Shown here in pieces: positions 22,765 through 32,742 of a stretch of 64,000 nt of DNA. The translations under genes were made by a program, and so were the position numbers. Each line of letters starts with the position of its first letter. Position 1 is the stretch's first letter. The notes beneath the pieces are model-generated. The model did not search any database. It worked only from the letters and a program-made list of their open reading frames with translations, and had not been told where the DNA came from. The DNA lies in the NCBI RefSeq assembly GCF_038502225.1, contig NC_091301.1, positions 21,539,859 through 21,603,858 on the forward strand, given 5' to 3'. Source of the stretch: Cherax quadricarinatus. Lineage: Eukaryota; Arthropoda; Malacostraca; Decapoda; Parastacidae.

Positions 22765-23690
22765 CCGAAATCTAAATACACAGCACCGTATTTTTATCAT
22801 GGTCCACTTCCTCAAATGATTTACTGAAGAATCTCACTGAATATCATAAGCATGAACACCCAGTTGTGAATCTGTATTGACCACTAATCAGATTGTATTC
22901 AAAATGGATTCTTTTAACATCGACTACAATTAACAATAAAAATTTGTCTGCTACTGAGGTCAGAGTTATAGGGCTGCAATGTGATGGCACTAACTTTTTC
23001 CTGGTTTCAAGATAGGGATTACACTAGCCATTTTTCCTCGTCTCAAGCACCTCACCAGTTTGGATATATTAAAAGGGTTAATAAATGGGTTCTCTAAATT
23101 ATGTCTTGTGCTCTTTATTTTCCTCAGGTCCACTATAATAATTTATTACTGGCAAATCGTTAGTTAAAAACTGAGCATATATCTTTTTCTTTGTCAGTAA
23201 ACTGTCCAAATTTATTGTTAATGGGACTAAAGTTTCTGTTCTTGAATTTACTTGGAAAAATCCTTCCGGATTTGTCATTGATTCTTTTGCAACTTTAATT
23301 TCATTGTCTACATCATTAGGATTTTTATCTTTTAACCTTCGTATTACCATGAATATATTGATGCAGGAAATCACCATTTCTTCTATTCATATTGCATGCT
23401 CATAAAGTCTTTTCTTCACCTAAAAAAAAATATATTTAAGTCTCCCATTTCTCCGTTTCGGATACTTTCTATTCGCTCATCAGCATTTGATTAAAATAGG
23501 TCTTGTATGTCTCCGGTCTGAGTTCTGTCACTAAGCTTCTTGTTATAATTCAGACTCGATATTATCATAATGTAAATATTTCCTCTGGTCCATATGAGGT
23601 TATATATAGTTCCATTAGCAATGTCTCGATTCATAAACTCGTTACCTAAACTGAGTATTCCAAGATGTTCAAGCAAAGATCTTCAAAATT
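22765..23690 (-). pseudogene. LINE reverse transcriptase remnant (minus strand)
   Basis: Reading the minus strand with frameshifts gives an ordered series of LINE blocks. An endonuclease-end-like segment (IYNLIWTRGNIYIM) lies at about 23.6 kb. A linker typical of these LINEs (EIKVAKESMTNPEGFFQVNS, then YAQFLTND) lies at 23.10-23.38 kb. RT fingers follow (VIPILKPGKK, then SVADKF and SGQYRFTTGCSCL). Last is a motif-A-like VYLDFGKTL at about 22.77 kb. Stops are frequent. The order endonuclease, linker, RT is correct for the minus strand, which supports the call. Old and dead; family not assigned. Confidence 0.55.
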
Positions 23691-23759
23691 GCAGCTTAAT
23701 TCCAGAGAAAAGAAACCTATATATGAGAAATGTTTGCCATTCCTGTGAAGTACAAAATG

Positions 23760-24060
23760 TAGGGTATAACTAAATGGACCTCTTCAAAGGGGTGCTCCTT
23801 GCCGTGGCGAAGAGGCTTTTGATCCCGGAGTCCCAGAGGGTGGGTTTCGGTGTCCTTCGGGTGACGAGTGTACCTCTAGAGGCTGCTGTCCTACGTTTGC
23901 CTAACCTATAGACTGATTACCTCAAACTCCAGTGTATTTCCGACCATCCTCTTTTTTGTCCGACGAGGTGGCTCGTTGGATGTGAGGTTGCTAACCCGGA
24001 TCCCTAGTTTTCCAGCGAGAAAGGTATTGTAGGGTACGGGTTCCTAACCTAACTTAAACC
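23760..24060. repeat. Dispersed-repeat piece (GTGCTCCTTGCCGTGGCGAAG)
   Basis: From memory this resembles a common decapod repeat that precedes LINE sequence. It includes the inverted partner of 22,070-22,105 (CTACGTTTGCCTAACCTATAG). No coding sequence seen. Confidence 0.35.
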
Positions 24061-24121
24061 CTGTATCAAGATCCCAAGATGCTGCTGTGCCTGACAGGAA
24101 TGTAGATACATGGTTCACATA

Positions 24122-24172
24122 ATTAATTATAATCAGGGGGAGCGATAAACCCGTAGGATTATACAGCGCATG
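24122..24172 (-). repeat. SINE-like tail fragment (minus strand)
   Basis: TTAATTATAATCAGGGGGAG, AGCGATAAACCCGTAGG and ACAGCGC are the complement of the TTTAGCGC tail family, diverged. Confidence 0.4.
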
Positions 24173-24539
24173 TGTGCAACGCTTGAATATCTTTATTGTT
24201 ACAAAACCAAAACAGCAGCAAGAAAACATCAAATAAAATCTGTCAGCATAGTTGCTGATCCCCTGTATATGTATATGTTATCTCAGTATCATAGTACCAT
24301 CCATATGTTATACATAGTTGACCCCTTGCTAGGCTCAGTGACTAGCTTGTGTGACGTCATGTGATGCCGCATGTGAGCGCTGCGCTCCTGGTCTCCTCCT
24401 CACACCACCCATAGGTCTACGACAAAGCAAGGCTGGGCTTCCCCCTTTCACACTCTGCTAATATAAGTGTTGCCACCCAACAAGTGTGTTTAACCCCAAC
24501 CATCACATCTCCATGAACCCTCCCAACAAATTAGTTGCT
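24173..24539. other. No gene seen
   Basis: Ordinary complexity. Only short open frames. Confidence 0.4.
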
Positions 24540-24935
24540 GAAAAAAAAAACAGCAAAACATTATCAAAGAACAGCAAAACATTATCAAACAACAGCCAAA
24601 CATTATCAAAGCAACAACACCAAAACAATATCAGACAACAACAGCAACAAAACATTATCAAACAACAGCAAACAACAACAAAACATTATCAGACAACAAC
24701 ACCAAAACAATATCAGACAACAACAGCAACAAAACATTATCAAACAACAGCAAACAACAACAAAACATTATCAGACAACAACACCAAAACATTATCAGAC
24801 AACAATTGCAACAAAACATTATCAAACAACAACAACAAAAGCATTATCAGAAAGCAACAACAACAACATAACATTATCTAACAACAACGTTATCAAACAA
24901 CGGTAACAATAACAAAACGTTATCAAACAACGGCA
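24540..24935. repeat. CAA/AAAC-rich repeat with an 81-bp direct duplication
   Basis: Built on AACAAAACATTATCARACAAC with CAA runs. A block of roughly 80 bases is present twice in tandem (from about 24,618 and about 24,700). It encodes Q/N/T-rich frames (up to 131 codons) on the plus strand, but two frames are equally open and there is no start context or domain, so it is not called as a gene. Confidence 0.8.
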
Positions 24936-24999
24936 ACAACAACAATAATGAACACGTCATTAACAACACTAACAAAAGTGTAGCAACAAGCACCTGGTG

Positions 25000-25556
<557 letters not shown>

Positions 25557-25715
25557 AACTATCAGGAGGAGGCTAGCAGTAAAGGTTATCTCAGAGTCTG
25601 TGGACCAATCACATCTCTCCGCCTGGGGCTGGGCTCTCCCCGGCGACTATCTCCCAGTTTACCAGCTAACGAGGCAATTGAGTCGTTAAGGAAGGAGTTT
25701 GGAAGGATCCTCTGA
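25557..25715 (+). CDS. Candidate terminal exon, function unknown
   Basis: After a long polypyrimidine tract and CCCCACAG, one frame stays open for 52 codons (NYQEEASSKGYLRVCGPITS at the start) and stops at TGA 25,713-25,715. The other two frames close early. A GTAATG donor-like site follows at about 25,719, so an internal exon is also possible. I do not recognise the protein. The pyrimidine tract could be pure microsatellite chance, so this is weak. Confidence 0.22.
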   Translation, partial: NYQEEASSKGYLRVCGPITSLRLGLGSPRRLSPSLPANEAIESLRKEFGRIL

Positions 25716-25730
25716 CCTGTAATGGCTAGG

Positions 25731-25731
<1 letters not shown>

Positions 25732-25777
<46 letters not shown>

Positions 25778-25790
25778 TGTCTGTCTGTCT
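25732..25790. repeat. (GT)n then (CTGT)n microsatellite
   Basis: About 22 GT units followed by several CTGT units. Confidence 0.95.
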
Positions 25791-25978
25791 ACTTGTACTT
25801 ACGTATTAATACTTATTTGTGCTTGTAGGTGTCGAATCTCAGCTCCTGGCCCAGACTCTTCATTTGTCTCCTAACGGATTTAATTCCGCCTAGCCTCGTG
25901 AACCCTGTCATTCCTATTCGTAAAACGATATATGGATCCTGCCTCCGGTATTTATTGCGTTAGCGATATTATTTATAC

Positions 25979-26260
25979 CAATGGTTCCCAATTCACCATC
26001 AAGGACCGCTTATACTGAGAATAATTTTCCCACGGACCCCAAGTTTTTGGAAAGTTTGTCTACTCAACAAATCGATTATATTAACTAACAACAAACTCGT
26101 TTTCCCCAGGTTTATCTCTCAAGTGTATATACAATTACATTTTGAAAGTTTATCTCTATCAGCCTTATACATTTTACACTGCTGCCTCCTGAAATTTTGA
26201 AACTTAGCTCACGGACCGCGGTCCATCAGGGGTCCCCGGACCACAGGTTGGGAACCACTG
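25979..26260. mobile_element. Non-autonomous hAT-type transposon with 8-bp TSD
   Basis: The left end CAATGGTTCCCAA and the right end TTGGGAACCACTG are terminal inverted repeats with one mismatch. The outside flanks are ATTTATAC (25,971-25,978) and ATCTATAC (26,261-26,268), an 8-bp target-site duplication with one mismatch, which is the hAT signature. The 282-bp interior has ACGGACCCC and GGACCGCGGTCC-type sequence, typical of short hAT derivatives, and no ORF. Confidence 0.85.
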
Positions 26261-26268
26261 ATCTATAC

Positions 26269-26740
26269 AGCAGGAATGTTTGTGTTCTTTAACCAGTGTG
26301 TCTACATCCCTGGCCTTTTCTCCCACGCAGTTAATCTAGTAATCCCAGTAAGGTACAGTGTATCCCCCCAGCCCTGGTATTGATAAGGCTTTTGTTTTGT
26401 TTGTTTGGCTTCTTGTTGGTGAAATCTTTGACTGTGGCAGCGGTCGTATTGGGTATTCGTTAGAGAATTTACTTGCCACTTTCCTGTTTTGAAGAGCTAC
26501 GAAACAGACTGGCGATTTATCGGCCATGGAGGTGTTGAGAATTCTTTGTTCATGATCATCTTTGCCGCTAGTGTGTACGATAGACAATTGTGAGTATAGA
26601 CAGTCAGCTCTTGTTTTATATTTACTGTTATATATAGTTCATTGTTGCTTCAAATATGCTGTTATAAACAGTCAGCATTCACAATATATGTACTGATATA
26701 TACCGTTAATGCTTATTACATAATGATGGGCTGGCCCCTC
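26269..26740. other. No gene seen
   Basis: A minus-strand open frame of 83 codons (26,336-26,587) has no recognisable motif. Confidence 0.35.
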
Positions 26741-26744
26741 CAGG

Positions 26745-26880
26745 CTAAGGGACTGCCTACCTCAAACAAATTCTAATCATCAACACTTCTTCTCTGTATT
26801 TGATTGAGGAAGCCACTGGTTGGCGAAACGTTTCCACGTTAATGATACCCATGTGTTGTTCGAGTCTCTAATTCATTATG
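26745..26880 (+). ncRNA. PLE-type terminus with degenerate hammerhead-like core
   Basis: TGATTGAGGA (26,801-26,810), the hairpin GCCACtggttGGC, GAAACGTTTCC (26,825-26,835) and a downstream GATACCCATGTGTTG mark the same terminus family as 22.0, 30.7 and 31.0 kb. The CUGAUGA part is mutated. Confidence 0.5.
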
Positions 26881-27825
26881 CTTTTAGAAGTCGCATTTTG
26901 TAACAAGTAGCTTGTTCCTTACCAAGCATGTTAAGGCAGACAGGGAGCATAGTGCTCAAGGTAGCGTCACAGTTAATACATTCAGAGTGATATGTTTAAT
27001 TTCCCCTGGCTGGCTGCCTGAGGCGATGTTTCACACATTACCTAACATACGTATTTCAAAACATAATTTTATTTCCTCTGTCCGATAGATTACTCGACCT
27101 GACAACCCTCTAATGACCCTGAGTTTTCTATTGCCACCGACGACTGCATTAGTAGATCACTAGTAATTAATTTACGAGCGGATAGAGTTCCCTGGAAAAA
27201 TTTTCAAATTGTCCGCTGTGCGCTGGGTAATTGTTACAAGGTGGTCTCGCCAGCAAGAGAGTATTGTGTCTTACGTGAGTCGAGTTATTTCTGAAGTGTA
27301 AATTGAATTACCTGTATTGATGTCTTGCTGTTGGAGTTAGTATGGTGACATCGGCTGAGGGAAGAAGCACTGCGGGACGTCCACCAGCCTACTCATACGA
27401 CTGTGGGTATATAAACAATAGTATGAGTATGTTCATCGTTTCCTGTATACTTTTTTTGGGCCTAGCTCCTAGGCCTTTTGTGTATCCACATACTTTTGTG
27501 CCACCGTACACAGGATGGATATGGGGTGCACAATAAACTAGATGCTTCTGAGGCAACATCTTATCTAATCTTTGAGATCATCCAAGACCTTAACTTACGT
27601 TACTCCACTTTTAACTTGTCTCACCAGACCTCTTACAATATATATACTGCTTGTCTTATTTTCTCTGTATTAGTACGTAAGAAGCCACTCGTGGTGAAGC
27701 TTTTCCTTAATAAATGTCTTGTTCAGTGCATACGTGTCCACTATCTACAGGGAACTTGCTTTTAATGCAGTTCAGATGAAATAAACACTGACTAAATTAT
27801 AAAACTCTGTGTTGCTACCTTTTCT
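26881..27825. other. No gene seen; possible diverged repeat pieces
   Basis: Several short open frames without motifs. 27,340-27,365 (ATCGGCTGAGGGAAG) resembles the sub-terminal part of the PLE termini, and 27,505-27,540 contains the dispersed ACAGGATGG piece. Confidence 0.35.
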
Positions 27826-27829
27826 TTTT

Positions 27830-28015
27830 TCTTCAACGAGCCGGCCACATCCCACCGAGGCAGGGTGACCTAAAAAGATAAACGAAAGTTTTCTTTTTAA
27901 ATTTGATAATTTATACAGGAGAAGGGGTTCCCAGCCCCTTGCTCCAGGCATTTTAGTCGTCTCCTATGACACGCATGGCTTACGGAGGAAGAATTCTTTT
28001 CCGCTTCCCCAAGGA
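27830..28015 (-). mobile_element. LINE 3'-end fragment
   Basis: CGGCCACATCCCACCGAGG and CAGGGTGACCTAAAAAG match the LINE 3' block at 15.55 kb. The following TTTTAGTCGTCTCCTATGAC and ACGCATGGCTTACGGAGGAAG are, from memory, a usual companion of this repeat. T-rich sequence precedes it, as expected for a poly(A) tail on the minus strand. Confidence 0.6.
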
Positions 28016-28129
28016 CTCATTTCTTGAAATAAAAGACTTGAGATCCTACCCCAATTATTTCATTAAAAATAATATATACAATAATGGTAGAGGTAAAGGT
28101 TTCTTAACTACAGGTCAAACAGGGACAGA

Positions 28130-28330
28130 AAAGACAGAAGAATTAGACACCTACAACATCTGGGTATCTTTATTTGTAGACGTTTCTTCATCCAGTTGCT
28201 TGATCAATACAATATAAAGATTAATATGAAAAATATAGAACTATATACAAAAGATGAGGTAATGAGTCCCTCAGCCTTGCAGTCTTCTAGACTACGATAA
28301 AGACTTGATGCCGGTGAGGAACTCTGGACA
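28130..28330 (-). ncRNA. PLE-type terminus, degenerate hammerhead-like core
   Basis: Minus strand: TTGATCAAGCAACTGGATGA, then AGAAACGTCTAC, AAATAAAGATACCC and GTGTCTAATTC. The outer part matches the 31.0-kb terminus (CGTCTACTCAATAAAGATAC). The core is mutated. Confidence 0.4.
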
Positions 28331-28339
28331 TACCCTCTC

Positions 28340-28427
28340 CTTCCTTCGATCAAACTTGAATGTCTCCCATTCCTCAGGAGCTATATTACCCCGACAGGTT
28401 CAGCGCTCTTCCAGATTAAAATAAACT
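28340..28427 (+). repeat. SINE-like repeat (AGCGC family)
   Basis: CGATCAAACTTGAATGTCTC, CATTCCTCAGGAGC and ACAGGTTCAGCGC follow the family order. Abuts the 26-bp minisatellite. Confidence 0.55.
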
Positions 28428-28430
28428 ACA

Positions 28431-30165
28431 AGGCCTACCTGCCTTTTCTCTCCCCAGGCCTACCTGCATTCTCTCTCCCCAGGCCTACCTGCCTTCTCTC
28501 CCCCCAGGCATACCTGCCTTCTCTCTCCCCAGGCCTTCCTGCCTTCTCTCTCCCCAGGCCTTCCTGCCTTCTCTCCCCTCAGGCCTACCTGCCTTCTCTC
28601 TCTCCAGGCCTACATGCCTTCTCTCTCTCACCAGGCCTATATGCGTTCTCTTTCCCCAGGCCTACCTGCCTTCTCTCTCCCCAGGCCTACCTGCCTTCTC
28701 TCTCTCCCCAGGCCTACCTGCCTTCTCTCTCCCAAGGCCTACCTACCTTCTCTCTCCCCATGTCTACCTGCCTTCTCTCTCCCCATGTCTACCTGCCTTC
28801 TCTCTCCCCAGGCCTACCTGCCTTCTCTCTCTCTCCAGGCCTACATGCCTTCTCTCTCTCACCAAGCCTATCTGCGTTCTTTCTCCCCAGGCGTACTTGC
28901 CTTCTCTCTCCCCAGGCCTACCTGCCTTCTCTCCCCCATGTCTACCTGCCTTCTCTCTCCCCATATCTACCTGCCTTCTCTCTCCCCATGTCTACCTGCC
29001 TTCTCTCTCCTCATGCCTACCTGCCTCCTTCCCATGTCTACCTACCTCCTCTCTCCCCATGTCTACCTGCCTTCTCTCTCCCCATGTCTACCTGCCTTCT
29101 CTCTCCCCATGTCTACCTGCCTTCTCTCTCCTCATGCCTACCTGCCTCCTTCCCATGTCTACCTACCTCCTCTCTCCCCATGTCTACCTGCCTTCTCTCT
29201 CCCCATGTCTACCTGCCTTCTCTCTCCCCATGTCTACCTGCCTTCTCTCTCCCCATGTCTACCTGCCTTCTCTCTCCTCATGCCTACCTGCCTCCTTCCC
29301 ATGTCTACCTACCTCCTCTCTCCCCATGTCTACCTACCTCCTCTCCCTTCCCATGTCTACCTGCCTTCTCTCTCCTCATGCCTACCTGCCTCCTTCCCAT
29401 GTCTACCTACCTCCTCTCTCCCCATGTCTACCTACCTCCTCTCCCTTCCCATGTCTACCTGCCTTTTCTCTCCCCATGTCTACCTGCCTTCTCCCTCCTC
29501 ATGCCTACCTGCCTCCTTCCCATGTCTACCTACTTCCTCTCCCTTCCCATGTCTACCTGCCTTCTCTCTCCCCATGCCTACGAAGCTCCTCTCTCCCATG
29601 CCTACCTGCCTCCACCCCATGTCTACCTGCCTTCTCTTTCCTCATGTCTACCTACCTCCTCTCTCCCCATGCCTACCTGCCTTCTCTCTCCTCAGGCCTA
29701 CCTGCCTTCTCTGTCTCCCCATGCTTACCTGCCTTCTCTCTCCCCAGGCCTACCTGCCTTCTCCCTCTCCCCAGGCTTCCTTGCCTTCTCTCTCCCCAGG
29801 CTTCCCTGCCTTCTCTCTCCCAAGGCCTACCTGTCTTCTCTCTCCCCATGCCTACCTACCTCCTCCTCTCTTCCCATGCCTACCTGCCTCCTCCGCATGT
29901 CTACCTACCATCTATCTCCCCATGTCTACCTACCTCCTCTCTCCCCATGTCTACCTACCTCCTCTCTCCTCATGCCTACCTGCCTCCTCCCCATGTCTAC
30001 CTGCCTTCTCTCCCCCATGTCTAACTGCCTTCTCTCTCCCCATGTCTACCTGTCTTCTCTCTCCCCATGCCTACCTACCTCCTCCTTTCTCCCCATGCCT
30101 GCCTACCTCCTCCCCATGTCTACCTGCCTTCTCTCTCCCCATGTCTACCTGCTTCTCTTATGGCT
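28431..30165. repeat. 26-bp C/T-rich minisatellite (~1.73 kb)
   Basis: The unit is approximately CATGTCTACCTGCC followed by TTCTCTCTCCCC; early units have GGCCTACCTGCC in place of the ATGTCTACC start. Interspersed shorter units (CTCCTTCCCATGTCTACC) give local length shifts. All three plus frames are open for hundreds of codons (to 522), an artefact of stop-free units. Confidence 0.96.
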
Positions 30166-30187
30166 TCCCACCTCCTACCTAAAAACT

Positions 30188-30290
30188 TGATAATGAAAAT
30201 TCCTAGCGGCTTCAAACTTACTGTGCTGGTGTATTTTATGACATTGGTTTCTCTGAGATAACAAGAGAAACCCTCATCAGCTTGTTTTCA
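30188..30290 (-). repeat. Dispersed repeat with hammerhead-like hairpin
   Basis: Minus strand CTGATGA (complement of 30,274-30,280) is followed by an 8-bp perfect stem GGTTTCTC/GAGAAACC with an 11-base loop, then AATGTC where GAAAxGTC would be expected. The neighbouring TTTGAAGCCGCTAGG relates it to the degenerate repeat at 62.8-63.6 kb. The ribozyme interpretation is weak here. Confidence 0.35.
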
Positions 30291-30505
30291 AAGCCGTTGA
30301 TGTCCCCTAGTTTTTGTCACACTCTTATAGACAGGGTTAGAAAAAAGAAGTGATTGCTAGGGTGATGGGGGGTGAAGTGTAGGATTGAAAGAGCGAATTT
30401 GCTACGAAGTGGGAACTCTCAGTTGATGTTTGCCAATGACTTCTGAAGAGCTGTTGTTTTAAAGTATAACGATGAATTTCGAAGGAAACTTCAGAATACA
30501 ACTAT
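30291..30505. other. No gene seen
   Basis: Ordinary complexity, no motif noticed. Confidence 0.4.
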
Positions 30506-30507
30506 TA

Positions 30508-30640
30508 TTTTTTTTGTTAACACACTGGCCGCTTCCCACCGAGGCAGAGTGACCTGAAAAAGAAGGAACAATTTAATGATCACTGTCTTGGCAGAGGCGT
30601 TCCGACACTAGAGTTCAGAACTGCAACATATGTTGCAGAA
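30508..30640 (-). mobile_element. LINE 3'-end fragment
   Basis: A T-run, then CTGGCCGCTTCCCACCGAGG and CAGAGTGACCTGAAAAAG, repeats the 3' terminal block seen at 15.55 and 27.84 kb. Confidence 0.6.
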
Positions 30641-30699
30641 TAAATCTATATACAGTAAAGTGTGTAAAGCAGACATATGTGCAATACATGGGTATCTTT

Positions 30700-30745
30700 A
30701 TTAAGGAAACGTTTCGCCACACAGTGGCTTCATCAGTTTGAGGTA
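30700..30745 (-). ncRNA. Hammerhead-ribozyme-like core (left end)
   Basis: CTGATGA (complement of 30,730-30,736), the stem II hairpin GCCAC-tgt-GTGGC, then GAAACGTTTCC. The GAAAC-GTT layout gives A15.1-C15.2 and G16.2-U16.1, self-complementary as ACGU. The family consensus has GGA before CTGATGA to pair with TCC after GTT; here the 5' side reads AAA, so stem I is weakened. Confidence 0.55.
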
Positions 30746-30979
30746 ATCAGTCCCTCAGCCGATGTGATCATTCGATGTGATCAGTCCATCAATCTTGAAA
30801 AGAATAGAGCATATGCGTGAAGTGGCTTATATACTTTAGGCAGGTGAGGTGCAGCAGTCGTAGGTGGTATCACATTTGACAAATCCAAATGTGGCAGTAG
30901 GTCATGACTGAAGGTTAGGCAAGTGAAGAATTCCCTGTATTAAACTCAAACTCCTTCTGTTCTTCACCATTCTCCTTTG

Positions 30980-31025
30980 TATGAACTGATGAAGCTACTG
31001 TGTGGCGAAACGTCTACTCAATAAA
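30980..31025 (+). ncRNA. Hammerhead-ribozyme-like core (right end)
   Basis: CTGATGA at 30,986-30,992, hairpin GCTACtgtGTGGC, GAAACGTC at 31,008-31,014, then TACTCAATAAAGATACCC. All strictly conserved core letters are present. Stem I pairing is weak in this copy. Confidence 0.55.
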
Positions 31026-31084
31026 GATACCCAAGTGTTGCACACGTGTCTACTTTATCAACTTCTCATTCTCTGAGCCATTCA

Positions 31085-31180
31085 TCTACACAGTAAAGTG
31101 TTTTTAAGTGACTACAGTGTTTTAAAAGTGACTACAGTGCATTTATGCTTCCTAAGTGAATATAGTATTTTAAAGTGACT
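31085..31180. repeat. Degenerate ~20-bp tandem repeat, left part
   Basis: Units such as AGTGTTTTAAAAGTGACTAC repeat from about 31,092, continue up to the SINE insertion, and resume beyond it at 31,637. Confidence 0.7.
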
Positions 31181-31458
31181 TCGGTTGGTAGCCCACTCAG
31201 CTCACACACTGAGTGTCCGTGGTTGGATCCCAGTACAGGTGGAAACATTGGGCGTGTTTCTTTACACCTGCTGTTCCTGTTCACCTAGCAGCAAGTGGAT
31301 ACAAGGTGTTAGCCGATTTGTATGGGTCGCATCCTGGGGGGACAAGATTAACTTAATTTGCCCTAGGTGATCTACATAACCAGGGGCTTTCTATATAGTA
31401 TGCCAATGATATCAGCTATGGTCTGTATAAGTTGTATCATGTACTTGTAGAAATAAAG

Positions 31459-31505
<47 letters not shown>

Positions 31506-31536
31506 CATCATCATCATCATCATTATTATTATTATT

Positions 31537-31595
<59 letters not shown>

Positions 31596-31596
31596 A

Positions 31597-31636
<40 letters not shown>
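31181..31636 (+). mobile_element. tRNA-derived SINE with (ATT)n tail
   Basis: The head GGTTGGTAGCCCACTCAG resembles a pol III A box, and GGTTGGATCCC (31,221-31,231) resembles a B box. The body includes CCTGTTCACCTAGCAGCAAG, GGTGTTAGCCGA and CGCATCCTGGGGGGAC. The end is GAAATAAAG followed by about 180 bases of (ATT)n interrupted by (ATC)n. It sits inside the 20-bp tandem repeat. A minus-strand partial copy lies at 42.39-42.50 kb. Confidence 0.85.
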
Positions 31637-31765
31637 GTGTTTTAAAGTGGCTATAATGTTTCTAAAGTTACTATAATGCATTTTAAGTAGCTACAGTGTT
31701 TTTTATTGACTGCAGTATTTTTTAGAGACTAAAGTGTTTTTTGAGTGACTAAAGTTTTTTTTTTT
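31637..31765. repeat. Degenerate ~20-bp tandem repeat, right part
   Basis: AGTGTTTTAAAGTGGCTATA, ATGTTTCTAAAGTTACTATA, AGTGTTTTTTATTGACTGC and further units. Continuation of 31,085-31,180 after the SINE. Confidence 0.7.
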
Positions 31766-32598
31766 AACTATTTCTGTACATTTTGATTAATTAGTGTTTT
31801 GAAGTGTCCCAAGCCGCTTAAGAGTGACAACTTGCAAAGGCTCACAGCAGATGATGGTATCACAATTCCCGTAAAAAGTAAGCAATGTGGCGTTGCTTAG
31901 TTGAGTCTAGACACCGTGTAGGCACCCGAGTTTGTTTCTGCTGAGAGTTACCGTGTAAAACCTTCAGTGTCTAATCACATTGGTCTCAGACTTTTAACCC
32001 TTCCGTCTCTTGGAAGATGAAGGTAGGTATTTTTTTTACTGAACAGGGTAGTCGCCTATTTCCCAATTTATTGCCAATTTATGAAGATGGTGGGTTACCT
32101 TATTCTGCTACCAGGAGTAGTGCCATACTCCGGGTTAAATATCCGAACAAAGTCTTACCTAGAAGCAACTTACACAGGTTAAGAATGATCTGACTTAGCA
32201 TGTTAAAGCTCTGTGTAGTCTAATAACTAATAACTAATGCCCTAGTATTAGTAATGCCATACCCAGTAGGGAGACATCTTAGGATGCTAATGTGAATAAT
32301 TTTTCTGTATTATAATTTTTAGACGCAGTTTTGATAAGAATTTATTCCCATTACCTCGAATTAATTATTTACCGAGATACTTATTGTGGTTGTGGGATTG
32401 TTTTCCTTCCTCCAAAGTTTCTGACTTCTGTCTCTCACTGTTGGTCTGTCCTACTTAAAAGATGGTTCTAATTGTTATTGGACTGTGTAGGTATTAATTT
32501 ACCAATATATTTTGAAATATAAAATGCTATTTTTTATTACGAATTCATATGGAAATGTGAGAGTCGTACTAACTTTGGTAAATGACACAGAAAAACTG
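31766..32598. other. No gene seen; SINE 3'-body piece near 32.13 kb
   Basis: CTCCGGGTTAAATATCCGAAC (32,128-32,148) and the following AAAGTCTTACCT resemble, from memory, the distal body of the tRNA-derived SINE. Otherwise AT-rich and featureless. Confidence 0.4.
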
Positions 32599-32742
32599 GT
32601 TTAAAAAGACACGTGAGCAAACAATAGGACATATTCATTAGAAAACATTTCAGTCCTGGGACCTTGTGAGATGCAAGATCCCAGGACCAAAAGGTTTTCT
32701 AACAAATATGTCCTAGTGTTTGCTCACGTGTCTTTGTAAACC
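32599..32742. repeat. Long imperfect palindrome, about 66-bp arms
   Basis: The left arm (GACACGTGAGCAAACA, GGACATATTC, AGTCCTGGGACC) and the right arm (GGTCC-type stem, GAATATGTCC-type and TGTTTGCTCACGTGTC) are complementary over about 66 bases, with roughly 10 bases of spacer. Outward from the centre each arm has a GGWCCCAGGACY hairpin followed by GAAA or AAAA and then TTTTC, which resembles the stem II/GAAA half of a hammerhead core. Confidence 0.75.

Larger units (their letters stand above)
30656..31065. mobile_element. Short element with inverted hammerhead-bearing PLE-type ends (~410 bp)
   Basis: The left end, read on the minus strand, and the right end, read on the plus strand, are homologous. 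Both have CTGATGA, a GCYAC/GTGGC hairpin, GAAACGT, then AATAAAGATACCC or its counterpart, and finally a TTGCACA region. No RT sequence lies between, only about 230 bases of sub-terminal DNA. It looks like a non-autonomous derivative or a solo pair of PLE termini. Target-site duplications were not identified. Confidence 0.5.

Noticed and set aside
24486..24906. Poly-Q/N prion-like protein gene
   Set aside because: Two plus frames give similar Q/N/T-rich strings from an AACAAAACATTATC repeat; no flanking domain or splice evidence.
28614..30190. Overlapping 375-522 codon frames as a serine/proline-rich secreted protein
   Set aside because: All three plus frames are open over the same 26-bp array, with no start context or signal peptide consistent in one frame.
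31181..31260. Functional tRNA gene
   Set aside because: A and B box-like segments are present but no cloverleaf or acceptor stem; it continues into a SINE body and (ATT)n tail.
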